64,000 bases of DNA from JACCSI01 sp035575715 (GTDB taxonomy: Bacteria > Acidobacteriota > Vicinamibacteria > Vicinamibacterales > UBA2999). The notes below the pieces were generated by a model. The model saw only the letters and a program-made list of their open reading frames with translations, was not told where the DNA came from and ran no database searches. Position numbers and translations under genes: made by a program. This document shows positions 52,594 to 64,000 of this stretch, in pieces (positions within the stretch are counted from its first letter, which is position 1; every line of letters begins with the position of its first letter). The stretch covers positions 62,001 to 126,000 of the forward strand of contig DATLXN010000040.1 of assembly GCA_035575715.1 (NCBI GenBank), read 5' to 3'.

Positions 52594-53613
52594 ATGCGTA
52601 AACCAGTGGTGCTGATTACCGGCGCCGGGGGAGAAATCGGCCACGGCCTGATCGAGCAGCTGGTCGCCAGCGGCCGGGACTCGATCGTGACGCTCGATCT
52701 GAACCCGCTGCAGCCCGCCCTGGCTCGGCTGGTCCGGCGGGAGTTCACCGGCTCGATCACCGATGCGGCGTTACTCGAGCGCGTGCTGTCCGAGTTTGAA
52801 ATCGATACCGTCTATCACCTGGCCGCCTTATTGTCGACGCGCTCGGAGATCACGCCGGTGACGGCACATCGGGTTAACGTGGAGGGCACGCTCAATCTGC
52901 TGGAGTTCGCGCAGCGTGAAGCCGAGTCGCATGGCCGCCCGGTGCTGTTTCTGTATCCTTCCTCGATTGCCGCCTATGGTTTGCCCGATGCCGCCACCAA
53001 AGACGCTGCCGGAGCCGTCGGCGAGGACGACTACAACACGCCGTCAACGATGTATGGGTGCAATAAGCTCTACTGCGAGCAGTTAGGGCGGTATTACGCG
53101 CGATTCTATAAGCAGCTCGCCGCTGAGCCGCGCAGCGGTCGGGTCGACTTTCGGTGTGTGCGCTTCCCTGGCTTGATCTCGGCGATGACGGTGCCCTCTG
53201 GCGGAACCTCGGACTATGCCCCCGAGATGATTCACGCCGCGGCGAAGGACGAACCGTACGCCTGTTTTGTCCGGCCCGACACGCGGATTCCGTTCATGGC
53301 GATGCCGGACGGCGTCGACGCACTACTGAAGCTGGCGGCCGCGCCGCGTGAGCGGTTGACGCGCACGGCATATAACCTCGCCGCGTTCAATCCGTCGGCA
53401 GAAGAGATTCACGCTGAAGTGGTGCGGGCGTTTCCACAGGCGCAGATCACGTGGAACACCGACGCCAAGCGTCAAGGCATCGTCGATTCGTGGCCCGCGG
53501 CGGTGGACGATTCGGCCGCGCGCGCCGATTGGGAATTCGCGCCAGCCTACGATTTCCGGACGGCGTTTCGCGACTATCTGATTCCCACGATCAAGGCTCG
53601 TTACAGAAAGTGA
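52594..53613 (+). CDS. Extended SDR resembling L-threonine 3-dehydrogenase
   Basis: The 339-residue NAD(P)-binding protein has the extended-SDR fingerprint GAGGEIG (10-16), the SS-motif YPSSIAAYG, and catalytic Y154 and K158 in STMYGCNKLYCEQ. The segment LISAMTVPSGGTSDYAPEMIH matches the threonine-dehydrogenase type of SDR (UDP-galactose-epimerase-like). Threonine oxidation to 2-amino-3-oxobutyrate is the likely activity; NDP-sugar epimerisation is the alternative. The start codon lies six bases after the kinase stop codon. Confidence 0.88.
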   Translation: MRKPVVLITGAGGEIGHGLIEQLVASGRDSIVTLDLNPLQPALARLVRREFTGSITDAALLERVLSEFEIDTVYHLAALLSTRSEITPVTAHRVNVEGTLNLLEFAQREAESHGRPVLFLYPSSIAAYGLPDAATKDAAGAVGEDDYNTPSTMYGCNKLYCEQLGRYYARFYKQLAAEPRSGRVDFRCVRFPGLISAMTVPSGGTSDYAPEMIHAAAKDEPYACFVRPDTRIPFMAMPDGVDALLKLAAAPRERLTRTAYNLAAFNPSAEEIHAEVVRAFPQAQITWNTDAKRQGIVDSWPAAVDDSAARADWEFAPAYDFRTAFRDYLIPTIKARYRK

Positions 53614-53616
53614 AGT

Positions 53617-54918
53617 ATGAAAGCGTTATTACTCGTTGGGGTGTTGATGTGCGCGGTAACGACGGTGGCTAGTCAGCAGGCGCCTGATCCGTTTCGCGAG
53701 ATCGCTGAGCGCTATGTGCGCCTGGTGCTCGCCGTCGGACAGCATGACGGCGATTATGTCGATGCCTTCTACGGTCCGCCGGAGTGGCGCAAGCAGGCCG
53801 AACGCGACAAAACCGCGCTCGCCGAGCTGGTCACGCGCGCCGCAGCACTCGAGGCCGACGTCGTCAAGACGCCGCTACCGACCTGGAAGGATGACGCCGA
53901 GTTGTGGCGCCTGCGCAAGCAGTACCTCGAACGACAGGTCGCGGCGATGCGTGCGCGTCTCAGCATGCTGCAGGGTCAGAAGCTGACCTTCGATCAGGAG
54001 TCGCGGGCGCTCTACGATGCGGTGGCTCCGCACCAGACCGACGCCCAGTTCGGGGCGATTATCGCTAAACTCGACGCGCTCTTGCCTGGGCAAGGCTCGT
54101 TGATTGCGCGCTACGAAGCGTTCAAGGCCGGCTACATCATCCCGCCGGATCGTTTGGACAAGGTGTTTCAAGCAGCGATCCGTGCGTGCCGCGATCGCAC
54201 GACGACATATATCGATCTGCCGCGTGGCGAGAGTTTCACTGTTGAATACGTCACCGGCAAGTCGTGGAGCGGCTATAACTGGTACCAAGGCGACTACAAG
54301 AGCCTGATTCAGGTCAACACCGACCTGCCGATTTACATCGATCGGGCGCTCGACCTGGCCTGCCACGAGGGATACCCCGGGCACCATGTCTACAACGTCT
54401 TACTCGAGCGCACGCTGGTGCGTGATCGCGGCTGGATCGAGTTCACGGTCTATCCGCTGTTTTCTCCGCAGTCGCTGATCGCCGAAGGCACGGCCAACTA
54501 CGGCATCGAGGTGGCCTTCCCGAAGGAGGAGCGTCTGGTCTACGAACGCGATGTCCTGTTTCCGTTGGCCGGTATCCAGGGCGGCAACGCGAAGGACTAC
54601 TACCAGGTGATGGACCTGGTCGATCAGTTGTCCTACGCCGGCAACGAGGCGGCGCGACGCTATCTGGACGGACAAATAAACGCGACGCAGGCGGCGGAGT
54701 GGCTGGAGAAGTTCGCGATGATGCCGCGCGCGCGCGCAGAACAGCGGGTCAAGTTCTTCGACCAGTACCGGAGCTATGTCATCAACTACAACCTCGGCAA
54801 AGACCTGGTCAAGACGTTCATCGAGCGCAGGACGCGCAACGACGGCACGCCGCGCAAGAAGTGGACCGAGTTTGCGGCGCTGCTGAGTTCGCCGCGGCTT
54901 CCGTCGGGGCTGAAGTAA
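53617..54918 (+). CDS. Secreted zinc-peptidase-like protein with HEGYPGHH motif (DUF885-like)
   Basis: The 433-residue product has a signal peptide (MKALLLVGVLMCAVTTVASQ). It contains LACHEGYPGHHVYNVLLERT (H250, E251, H255, H256) and a second acidic motif, LIAEGTANYG (E290), an arrangement like DUF885 and M32-like zinc peptidases. The N-terminal third is helical and charged. It starts four bases after the SDR stop codon and may share its transcript. Substrate unknown. Confidence 0.82.
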   Translation: MKALLLVGVLMCAVTTVASQQAPDPFREIAERYVRLVLAVGQHDGDYVDAFYGPPEWRKQAERDKTALAELVTRAAALEADVVKTPLPTWKDDAELWRLRKQYLERQVAAMRARLSMLQGQKLTFDQESRALYDAVAPHQTDAQFGAIIAKLDALLPGQGSLIARYEAFKAGYIIPPDRLDKVFQAAIRACRDRTTTYIDLPRGESFTVEYVTGKSWSGYNWYQGDYKSLIQVNTDLPIYIDRALDLACHEGYPGHHVYNVLLERTLVRDRGWIEFTVYPLFSPQSLIAEGTANYGIEVAFPKEERLVYERDVLFPLAGIQGGNAKDYYQVMDLVDQLSYAGNEAARRYLDGQINATQAAEWLEKFAMMPRARAEQRVKFFDQYRSYVINYNLGKDLVKTFIERRTRNDGTPRKKWTEFAALLSSPRLPSGLK

Positions 54919-54931
54919 CGAATGACGGACC

Positions 54932-54955
54932 AGCACGGAAGCACAGAAGCACAGA
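54932..54955. repeat. Octanucleotide repeat (AGCACAGA)3
   Basis: AGCACGGA, AGCACAGA and AGCACAGA lie in tandem in the gap before the quinone oxidoreductase gene. Confidence 0.75.
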
Positions 54956-55015
54956 AGTAAGCATGACAAAAACGGTTCTGTGTTGCCGCGGTTCCGTGCC
55001 ACGTGCGTGAAACTT

Positions 55016-56008
55016 ATGAGAGTCATCGAGCTAACAACCTTTGGTGGACCGGACGTTCTGCGTGTGGGCGAACGGCCGGTTCCGGCGCCCGCAGCGGGCG
55101 AGGTGTTGATTAAGGTAGTCGCCGCCGGCGTCAATCGGCCCGATGTCATTCAGCGCTACGGCAAGTACCCGCCACCGCCCGGCGCCTCGGACATCCTCGG
55201 CCTCGAAGTGTCAGGCCACATTGCCGGCCGCGGCGACGGGGTCGTGCAGTGGCAGGAGGGTGACGCGGTGTGCGCGCTGCTGACCGGGGGCGGCTACGCC
55301 GAGTACTGCGTCGCGCCACAGTCCCAGTGCCTGCGCCCGCCCGGACGCTTGTCGTTGATCGAGTCGGCGGGCATCCCGGAGACGTTCTTCACTGTCTGGA
55401 CCAACGTGTTCGAGCGCGGCCGTTTGCAGCGTCACGAGAGCATCTTGATCCACGGCGGGTCAGGTGGCATCGGCACAACGGCGATTCAGCTGGCGCGCGC
55501 GTTGGGGGCGCGGGTATTTGCCACGGCAGGCACTGACGATAAATGCCGTGCGTGCGAAGCGCTGGGTGCCGAGCGTGCCGTCAATTACCAAACTACCGAC
55601 TGGGTGGCGGCGGTCAAGGAGGCGACCAGCGGTGCCGGCGTCGAAGTGGTGCTGGATATCGTCGGCGGAGATTACGTCGCCCGCAATCTCGACGTCCTGG
55701 CGGTCGAGGGCCGGTTGGTGCAGATCGCGTTTCTCAAATCGTCGCGTGTCGAACTCGACCTGATGCAAGTGATGCGGCGACGGCTGACCATTACCGGGTC
55801 GACCTTGCGGCCTCGGTCCGCCGAAGAGAAGGGGGCCATCGCCCGCCAGCTGGCAGAAGTGGTCTGGCCGCTGTTCGAGGACGGCACCGTCAAACCGGTG
55901 ATCCACGCGCAGTTTCCGCTCGCCCAGGCCGCTGATGCCCATCGCATGATGGAAGCCAGCCAGCACATCGGCAAGATACTTCTGACAATTAGCGAGGTGC
56001 GCTCCTGA
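55016..56008 (+). CDS. NAD(P)H-quinone oxidoreductase (PIG3/QOR-like MDR protein)
   Basis: From ATG 55016 the 330-residue protein matches zinc-free medium-chain reductases: VLIKVVAAGVNRPDVIQRYG, LGLEVSGHIAG, the nucleotide-binding IHGGSGGIGTTAIQLARALG, and the C-terminal HAQFPLAQAADAHRMMEAS. These enzymes reduce quinones or related compounds with NADPH. The adjacent gene on the other strand converges 16 bases downstream. Confidence 0.92.
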   Translation: MRVIELTTFGGPDVLRVGERPVPAPAAGEVLIKVVAAGVNRPDVIQRYGKYPPPPGASDILGLEVSGHIAGRGDGVVQWQEGDAVCALLTGGGYAEYCVAPQSQCLRPPGRLSLIESAGIPETFFTVWTNVFERGRLQRHESILIHGGSGGIGTTAIQLARALGARVFATAGTDDKCRACEALGAERAVNYQTTDWVAAVKEATSGAGVEVVLDIVGGDYVARNLDVLAVEGRLVQIAFLKSSRVELDLMQVMRRRLTITGSTLRPRSAEEKGAIARQLAEVVWPLFEDGTVKPVIHAQFPLAQAADAHRMMEASQHIGKILLTISEVRS

Positions 56009-56023
56009 GGTAGGCGATTATCG

Positions 56024-56728
56024 TCAGCGTGACGCCGTGTCACCTGGCGTTGACGGCTGGGCTATCGGTTCGGCGAGGAACAGCGTCCGCCCATTACGGA
56101 GTGCTGACATCGTGAACGCGATGAGCAATCCGGGAATTGCCACGGCGGCGCCGAGATCGAACAGTCGCCACGGATCGCCGAGGATCTCAACCACCGGGGT
56201 CCGTAAGGCCATGATGTTGCCGACGGCGAGGAGCAGGCGCAGTTCCGTCGGCCCGACGCCGAAGAACGACATCTTGAACGAGGCCAGGCAATACGTGGCG
56301 AGATACACCTCCAGCGACACCAGGAAATAGGCGACCAGAAACGCCAGCGCCATCGTCAGCGACATCAATCCCGAGCCGGCCATCCCGAGGATCAGCAGCG
56401 CGATGCCGCCGCAGTCGAGCACATGATCGACGTAGAAGCCGTAGCGCGGCCGCTGCTGGTTCCGCACACGGGCGAGCGTGCCATCAAGTGAATCGCCGAA
56501 CCAATTCACGAGCAGACAAAGGTTGACCAGGTGCAGGGCCGGGGGCCAGTCCCTCGCCCAAACATAGGCCGCGGCTGCCGCCGCCATCGCGAGCGCCGCA
56601 AGAAACGTCAGATGGTCTGAGTTGATGGCGCGCGGGATCCGCTGCGCCATCCAGATCAACATTTTCTTTTCCGCCCGCGCGGTGACGCCGTTCATCAGTC
56701 GGGTGGCTTGGGTAAAGGTGCCGGTCAT
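56024..56728 (-). CDS. CDP-alcohol phosphatidyltransferase
   Basis: The 234-residue membrane protein carries the complete CDP-alcohol phosphotransferase motif D79-x2-D82-G83-x2-A86-R87-x9-G97-x3-D101-x3-D105 (GDSLDGTLARV and GFYVDHVLD). About six hydrophobic helices surround it. These enzymes transfer a phosphatidyl (or other) group from CDP-linked donors to an alcohol in phospholipid synthesis. Which alcohol is used is not readable. An AGGAG Shine-Dalgarno precedes the ATG. Confidence 0.88.
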   Translation of the reverse strand: MTGTFTQATRLMNGVTARAEKKMLIWMAQRIPRAINSDHLTFLAALAMAAAAAAYVWARDWPPALHLVNLCLLVNWFGDSLDGTLARVRNQQRPRYGFYVDHVLDCGGIALLILGMAGSGLMSLTMALAFLVAYFLVSLEVYLATYCLASFKMSFFGVGPTELRLLLAVGNIMALRTPVVEILGDPWRLFDLGAAVAIPGLLIAFTMSALRNGRTLFLAEPIAQPSTPGDTASR

Positions 56729-56801
56729 CGTTACTCCTGACTGATAATGTGCAAGACCTCTTGACTACGGCTCACCCGCTTTTCACCGCACGCTTTTCCC
56801 G

Positions 56802-57035
56802 ATGTGCGGGTTTAGCTACACGGTCTTTCTTTCCGCATTTCAGCTGTTGCCAGTTGCGCCGTATCGCATCCTGGCGCTCGGCGGTTCGGCGGCCTCGATT
56901 GCGATGGGATGGATTATCGAGCGGCACGGTTACGGTCCCGCCTGGGCGACGGCCGCGGCCCTCGCGTCGTTCGCCATTCCGTTCTTTGTCATGGCTGAGA
57001 AGCGGTTGCTGACGCACGAACGAATTGCTCCGTGA
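56802..57035 (+). pseudogene. C-terminal scrap of a membrane transporter (MFS-like)
   Basis: Read from 56802, the 77 residues YTVFLSAFQLLPVAPYRILA, then AASIAMGWIIERHGYGPAWA and ASFAIPFFVMAEKRLLT resemble the last two membrane helices and tail of a major-facilitator transporter. Upstream codons in the frame show no similarity to a transporter, so the rest is gone. It overlaps the convergent DUF3833 gene by 47 bases. Confidence 0.4.
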
Positions 57036-57549
57036 CCTGGCCGACGGCGACACCGAATTTCCGAATCGTCGAGTGAATGATCATCGTCCGCCCATCTGGC
57101 TGGAGGTGCATCCACTGACTGACCCGAACATTCTTCAGCGGATTCCCTGGCGAGCGTGCGACGGTGAAGCGCCAATGAAAGACGTTGCCATGTGCCTCCC
57201 CGCGTGCGGTGCCGATGATGTCGTTGGCGGTGGCCTCGTAGCGTTGGGCGTCAATCCGCCGAATCTGCCACGAGCGATGCTGCGGTTTGTCGGTGCCGAA
57301 CTGCAGGTCCTGTTCGAGATGGAGGACATCACGCTCAAGGTGGCCCGAGGTCCGGGTGGTGACGCGTTTCACCGGGGTGCCACCGCGGTTCTCCTGGACA
57401 CCCGAGGAGGTGGTCATGCCGGTGAAGAAAGCGATCGGATCGAAGGGCGGTGCTCCGCCGGCAAAATCGACCGGCTTCATCGCACTCGCACAGCCCAGGA
57501 AGCTCACGACAACGGCGAGAAGGGGTACGACGCCGACGATGGACTTCAT
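56989..57549 (-). CDS. DUF3833-family lipoprotein
   Basis: The 186-residue product has a lipoprotein signal (MKSIVGVVPLLAVVVSFLGC, lipobox LGC). DUF3833 features are FDPIAFFTGMTTSSGVQENR, the RTSGHLERD strand, RSWQIRRIDAQRYEA and GTARGEAHGNVFHWRFTV. The family is thought to be an outer-envelope lipoprotein of unknown role. A clean TATACT lies seven bases before its ATG. Confidence 0.88.
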   Translation of the reverse strand: MKSIVGVVPLLAVVVSFLGCASAMKPVDFAGGAPPFDPIAFFTGMTTSSGVQENRGGTPVKRVTTRTSGHLERDVLHLEQDLQFGTDKPQHRSWQIRRIDAQRYEATANDIIGTARGEAHGNVFHWRFTVARSPGNPLKNVRVSQWMHLQPDGRTMIIHSTIRKFGVAVGQVTEQFVRASATASQP

Positions 57550-57556
57550 TGACGCG

Positions 57557-57562
57557 AGTATA
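57557..57562 (-). promoter_or_regulatory. -10-like box of the DUF3833 gene
   Basis: TATACT on the minus strand ends seven bases before the ATG. No Shine-Dalgarno motif is seen. Confidence 0.5.
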
Positions 57563-57642
57563 GCTGTCGGCCGCGGTGCGGCTTATGGCACTCATGCGCC
57601 AATCCTCGTTGATCGGACTAATCTAGCGGAGGTGAGCGCGCG

Positions 57643-58623
57643 ATGAACTACGTCAACCTGGGCCGCAGCGGCCTGAAGATCTCGCAACTGTGCCTCGGGA
57701 CGATGTCCTACGGGACCTCCAGATGGCGGCCGTGGGTGCTGGACGAGGCGGAGAGCCGACCGGTCATCCAACGGGCGCTGGAGCTCGGCATCAACTTCTT
57801 TGATACCGCGGACATGTACTCGAACGGCGCCAGCGAAGAAGTGCTGGGCCGCGCGCTCAAGGATATGGCGCGCCGGGATGAAGTGGTGATCGCCACGAAA
57901 GTGTTCTATCCGCTGTCCAAGCATGCCAATGCCGGTGGTTTGTCGCGCAAACATATCTTCGCAGCGGTCGACGCATCGCTGCGGCGTCTTGGCACCGACT
58001 TCATCGACCTCTATCAGATCCACCGGCTCGATCCGCACACGCCAGTCGAGGAAACCCTCGAAGCGTTGCATGACGTGGTCAAGAGGGGGAAGGTGCGCTA
58101 CCTCGGCGCCTCCAGCATGTTTGCCTGGCAGTTGGCGCGGATGCTCTACACGCAGCGCGCGCGCGGATGGACCGAATTCATCTCGATGCAAAACCACTAC
58201 AACCTGGTGTATCGCGAAGAAGAACGCGAAGTGAATCCGTTCTGCCTGGCGGAGGGGATTGGCTTGATCCCGTGGAGCCCGCTGGCGCGCGGCTTTCTTG
58301 CCGGCAACCGCCGCCGCGGCCAGAAAGACGCGACGTTGCGCGAGAGCCACGACGATTACGGGCACGGCCTCTACTACGCCGACGCAGACTATGACATCGC
58401 CGACACGGTCGCCGCTGTGGCGCGCGACAAAGGGGTGCTGCCGATCCAGGTCGCCCTGGCCTGGATTCTTCAGCGGCCCGGGGTGTCAGCGCCGATCATC
58501 AGCGTAACCAAATCCGGCCAGCTGGACCAACTCGTCGACGCCCTCCCGGTCCGCCTTAACGCCAATGAAATCGGGGCTTTGGAGTCGCCCTACCGACCGC
58601 ACCCGATCCTCGGTCACGAATAG
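57643..58623 (+). CDS. Aldo/keto reductase
   Basis: The 326-residue TIM-barrel reductase has the catalytic tetrad D54 (FFDTADMYS), Y59, K86 (VIATKV) and H127 (LYQIHRLD), and the NADPH-binding C-terminal segment SAPIISVTKSGQLDQL. Features such as VNLGRSGLKISQLCLGTMSY are those of the AKR family close to bacterial YajO/YakC proteins. GGAGGTGA (57628-57635) is an excellent Shine-Dalgarno, seven bases before the ATG, unlike most unit heads in this window. Confidence 0.92.
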   Translation: MNYVNLGRSGLKISQLCLGTMSYGTSRWRPWVLDEAESRPVIQRALELGINFFDTADMYSNGASEEVLGRALKDMARRDEVVIATKVFYPLSKHANAGGLSRKHIFAAVDASLRRLGTDFIDLYQIHRLDPHTPVEETLEALHDVVKRGKVRYLGASSMFAWQLARMLYTQRARGWTEFISMQNHYNLVYREEEREVNPFCLAEGIGLIPWSPLARGFLAGNRRRGQKDATLRESHDDYGHGLYYADADYDIADTVAAVARDKGVLPIQVALAWILQRPGVSAPIISVTKSGQLDQLVDALPVRLNANEIGALESPYRPHPILGHE

Positions 58624-58675
58624 CGCGCCGCATCGTCGGCGACCGTTACCCGAGCGAACGAAGTTAATTAAAGTC

Positions 58676-59454
58676 TTAGCGGACGCGCGTCGCCGTCCAG
58701 CCCTGACCTTCAATGCGATCGCCGGCGACACGGCCCGCGTACTCGGTTTCACCCACGGTAAACGTGATCTGATCGCCGCGCAGCTTGGCGCCGGTCAGCG
58801 GCACCTCTGTCCCGCCTATCGTCAGGAGCCCCGACACGACCTGATATTGCTGATCCAGCATCAGCTCGCCCTGCGGCAGCTTCCAGCGTCCAGCAACCTG
58901 TGCCGGAACGTAGTAGAGCAGTGAGGTGCACCAGCTGGTGCAGCTGCCCTCGATCTTTTCGCTGACATCCGGGTCCCAGTCGGGAATCGCGAACGTGTTC
59001 ATCACCAGTCGCGTGCCCGGCTTGAGGCTAAAAAACCTGTCGCGGAGCTTTTCGAGGTTGGTCGGTAACAGAAACAGCGCCATCACCGTCGCGCCAGAAA
59101 TATCGGCTTCGTACATGTCCCCCTGCACGAAGGTCGCGCGCGAGGCGACACCTGCCTGTTCCGCCAGTTTGCGCGAGAGCGCCACCATTTCGGGGTTGTA
59201 TTCGAATCCGACAGCGCGGGCGCCGCGCCTGGCGGCGGCGATGACATTGCGGCCATCGCCGGACCCGAGGTCCATCACCACGTCCTGCGCTGTGACCGCC
59301 GCCATGTCGAGCATCTTCTCGACAAGTTCTGGCGTCGTCGGCACCCAGACCACGTCTTTACCGGGCTGACCGATTTCTGGTTCGAAGGGAACTTGTGCCC
59401 AGGCCGCGCTGCACAGCAGCGTCAGGACGACAGTGAGCGGAGCGAGTCGTTTCA

Positions 59455-59458
<4 letters not shown>
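58676..59458 (-). CDS. Exported class I SAM-dependent methyltransferase-like protein
   Basis: The 260-residue protein begins with a strong signal peptide (MMKRLAPLTVVLTLLCSAAWA). A Rossmann methyltransferase core follows: motif I VVMDLGSGDGRNVIAAARRG, then VGFEYNPEMVALSRKLAEQA and FVQGDMYEAD. The C-terminal third (LPQGELMLDQQYQVVSGLLT; AGRVAGDRIEGQGWTATRV) is a beta domain. It is odd for a SAM-dependent enzyme to be exported, because SAM is cytoplasmic. It overlaps metH by four bases, so it is the third gene of that operon. Confidence 0.85.
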
Positions 59459-63164
<3,706 letters not shown>

Positions 63165-63168
<4 letters not shown>

Positions 63169-64000
63169 TGGGGAAGCTTCTTGCCTTGCGGCTTTACGCC
63201 GCTGGCGATAAGGACAGTAAACGGATCGCCGGAGCGTCGCGAACCGACGCCGATCCGGACCTCGGTCAGCCCGGCCTGGGTCAACAGGCCGGCGAGCGCG
63301 TCGTCGGGAAATCCGAGCCAGCGGTCACCGAGCTTGTCGCGCACCCAGGCTTCGTGGTGCGCGCGTAAATCGAGAACGACCACCTTGCCCGCCGGTCGCA
63401 CCACCCGCGCCGCTTCGACCAGTGCCTGTGATGGGTCGTCGGCGTGATGGAGCGCCTGGCACAGCAACGCAACATCCATCGCCCCGTCGTCGAGTGGCAG
63501 CTGATCGAGTTCGCCGCGCTTGAACGTGATGTTGGCGGCGCGCCGCCGGCCGGCCAAGGCCTTGGCCCGCGCCAGGACGGCCGGCGAGCGATCGATCGCC
63601 GTGACGCGCCGAGCCCACCGCGCCACTTCGACGGTCAAATAGCCTTCGCCGCACCCGATGTCGACGACTTCCACCGCAGGCAACAAGTGGCCCATCGCAC
63701 GTGCCCACGCCGCCCAACTGCGCCCGGGCACCAATTGACGACCGTCACGAGTGTCTGGACCCGCATGCTGATCGAAATTCTCGCGCCGCATGCGGAGCAC
63801 TTCCTGCAGTCTCGCCTCATCGCCGTTGACCGCCGCCGAGTCACGCGCGGCGGCGAACTGCGCTTCCAGCACCGACCACAGCTGACCTTGGCTGCCGTCC
63901 TGCAGCGACGGCGACAGCCGGTAATAGGTGAATGCGCCATCCCGTTCTTCGCTCACCAGACCGGCTTCCTTCAGCAGTCCCAAGTGACGCGACACGCCCG
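63165..64000 (-). CDS. ArsR-type regulator fused to a SAM-dependent methyltransferase (5' end outside window)
   Basis: The visible C-terminal 278 codons begin VSRHLGLLKEAGLVSEERDG, the recognition-helix and wing part of an ArsR winged-helix domain. A methyltransferase domain starts around 95 residues later: motif I VVDIGCGEGYLTVEVARWAR, AIDRSPAVLARAKALAG, and LDDGAMDVALLCQALHHADD. Fused ArsR-methyltransferases often precede metH or metF genes and may sense SAM or homocysteine state. The 3' end overlaps metH by four bases. The regulator probably controls this operon. Confidence 0.9.

Overview
The window is a GC-rich, gene-dense chromosomal segment with about 60 protein genes on both strands and almost no space between them. 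It looks like a member of the Acidobacteriota, most likely the Vicinamibacteria. The evidence is an orphan MacB-like permease of the type expanded in that phylum (26132-28567), a DUF5916 secreted protein, secreted TPR and HEGYPGHH proteins, and the general gene set. This placement is inference from family content. No rRNA, tRNA, CRISPR array, complete insertion sequence or prophage was seen.

Layout. 1-1918: an operon of a cut-off gene, a matrixin-type protease and a beta-barrel-like protein. 1951-5901: a secreted TPR protein facing a two-gene osmolyte-type ABC transporter whose permease and binding protein are fused. 5987-12158: aconitase, queG, yqgE/algH and an M49-type lipoprotein. 12153-13421: UspA, a possible SLOG protein and an FmdB-type zinc ribbon on the minus strand. 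13461-17664: a hairpin array, an alcohol-dehydrogenase remnant, typA, a second array and trmL. 17927-22326: glutamate dehydrogenase, a lone mreB, and a small operon ending in ferredoxin and TerC. 22330-28567: a KaiC-like scrap, two alpha/beta hydrolases, DUF5916 and the large permease. 28609-33447: DUF72 facing rsgA and a nitroreductase, then an ExeA-like ATPase with a SPOR domain and a HELQH protein. 33783-37353: double cyclophilin, and dut-dinB. 37442-46795: M16 protease, EttA, a DinB-family protein, UbiD, ApaG and an MsbA-like exporter. 46853-50916: small conserved proteins, AIM24 and an MBL hydrolase. 51040-56728: sensor kinase, threonine-dehydrogenase-like SDR, HEGYPGHH protein, quinone oxidoreductase and CDP-alcohol phosphatidyltransferase. 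56802-64000: an MFS scrap, DUF3833, an aldo/keto reductase, and a minus-strand operon of ArsR-methyltransferase, metH and an exported methyltransferase.

The most unusual material is between the genes. (1) At least five gene ends run straight into arrays of GC-rich, often TTCG-looped hairpins. The hairpins are separated by a 7-9 base linker (GGTGGGACC or GCAGGAC). In the best cases the TAG stop codon of the gene is itself the middle of the first linker copy (GG-TAG-GACC). (2) At least seven intergenic sites carry short tandem repeats, mostly of 7 bases, with a different word at each site; two of them contain stop or start codons. (3) Many transcription-unit heads have a TANNNT -10-like box only 5-9 bases before the start codon and usually no Shine-Dalgarno sequence, which suggests leaderless mRNAs. 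Genes inside operons do carry Shine-Dalgarno motifs.
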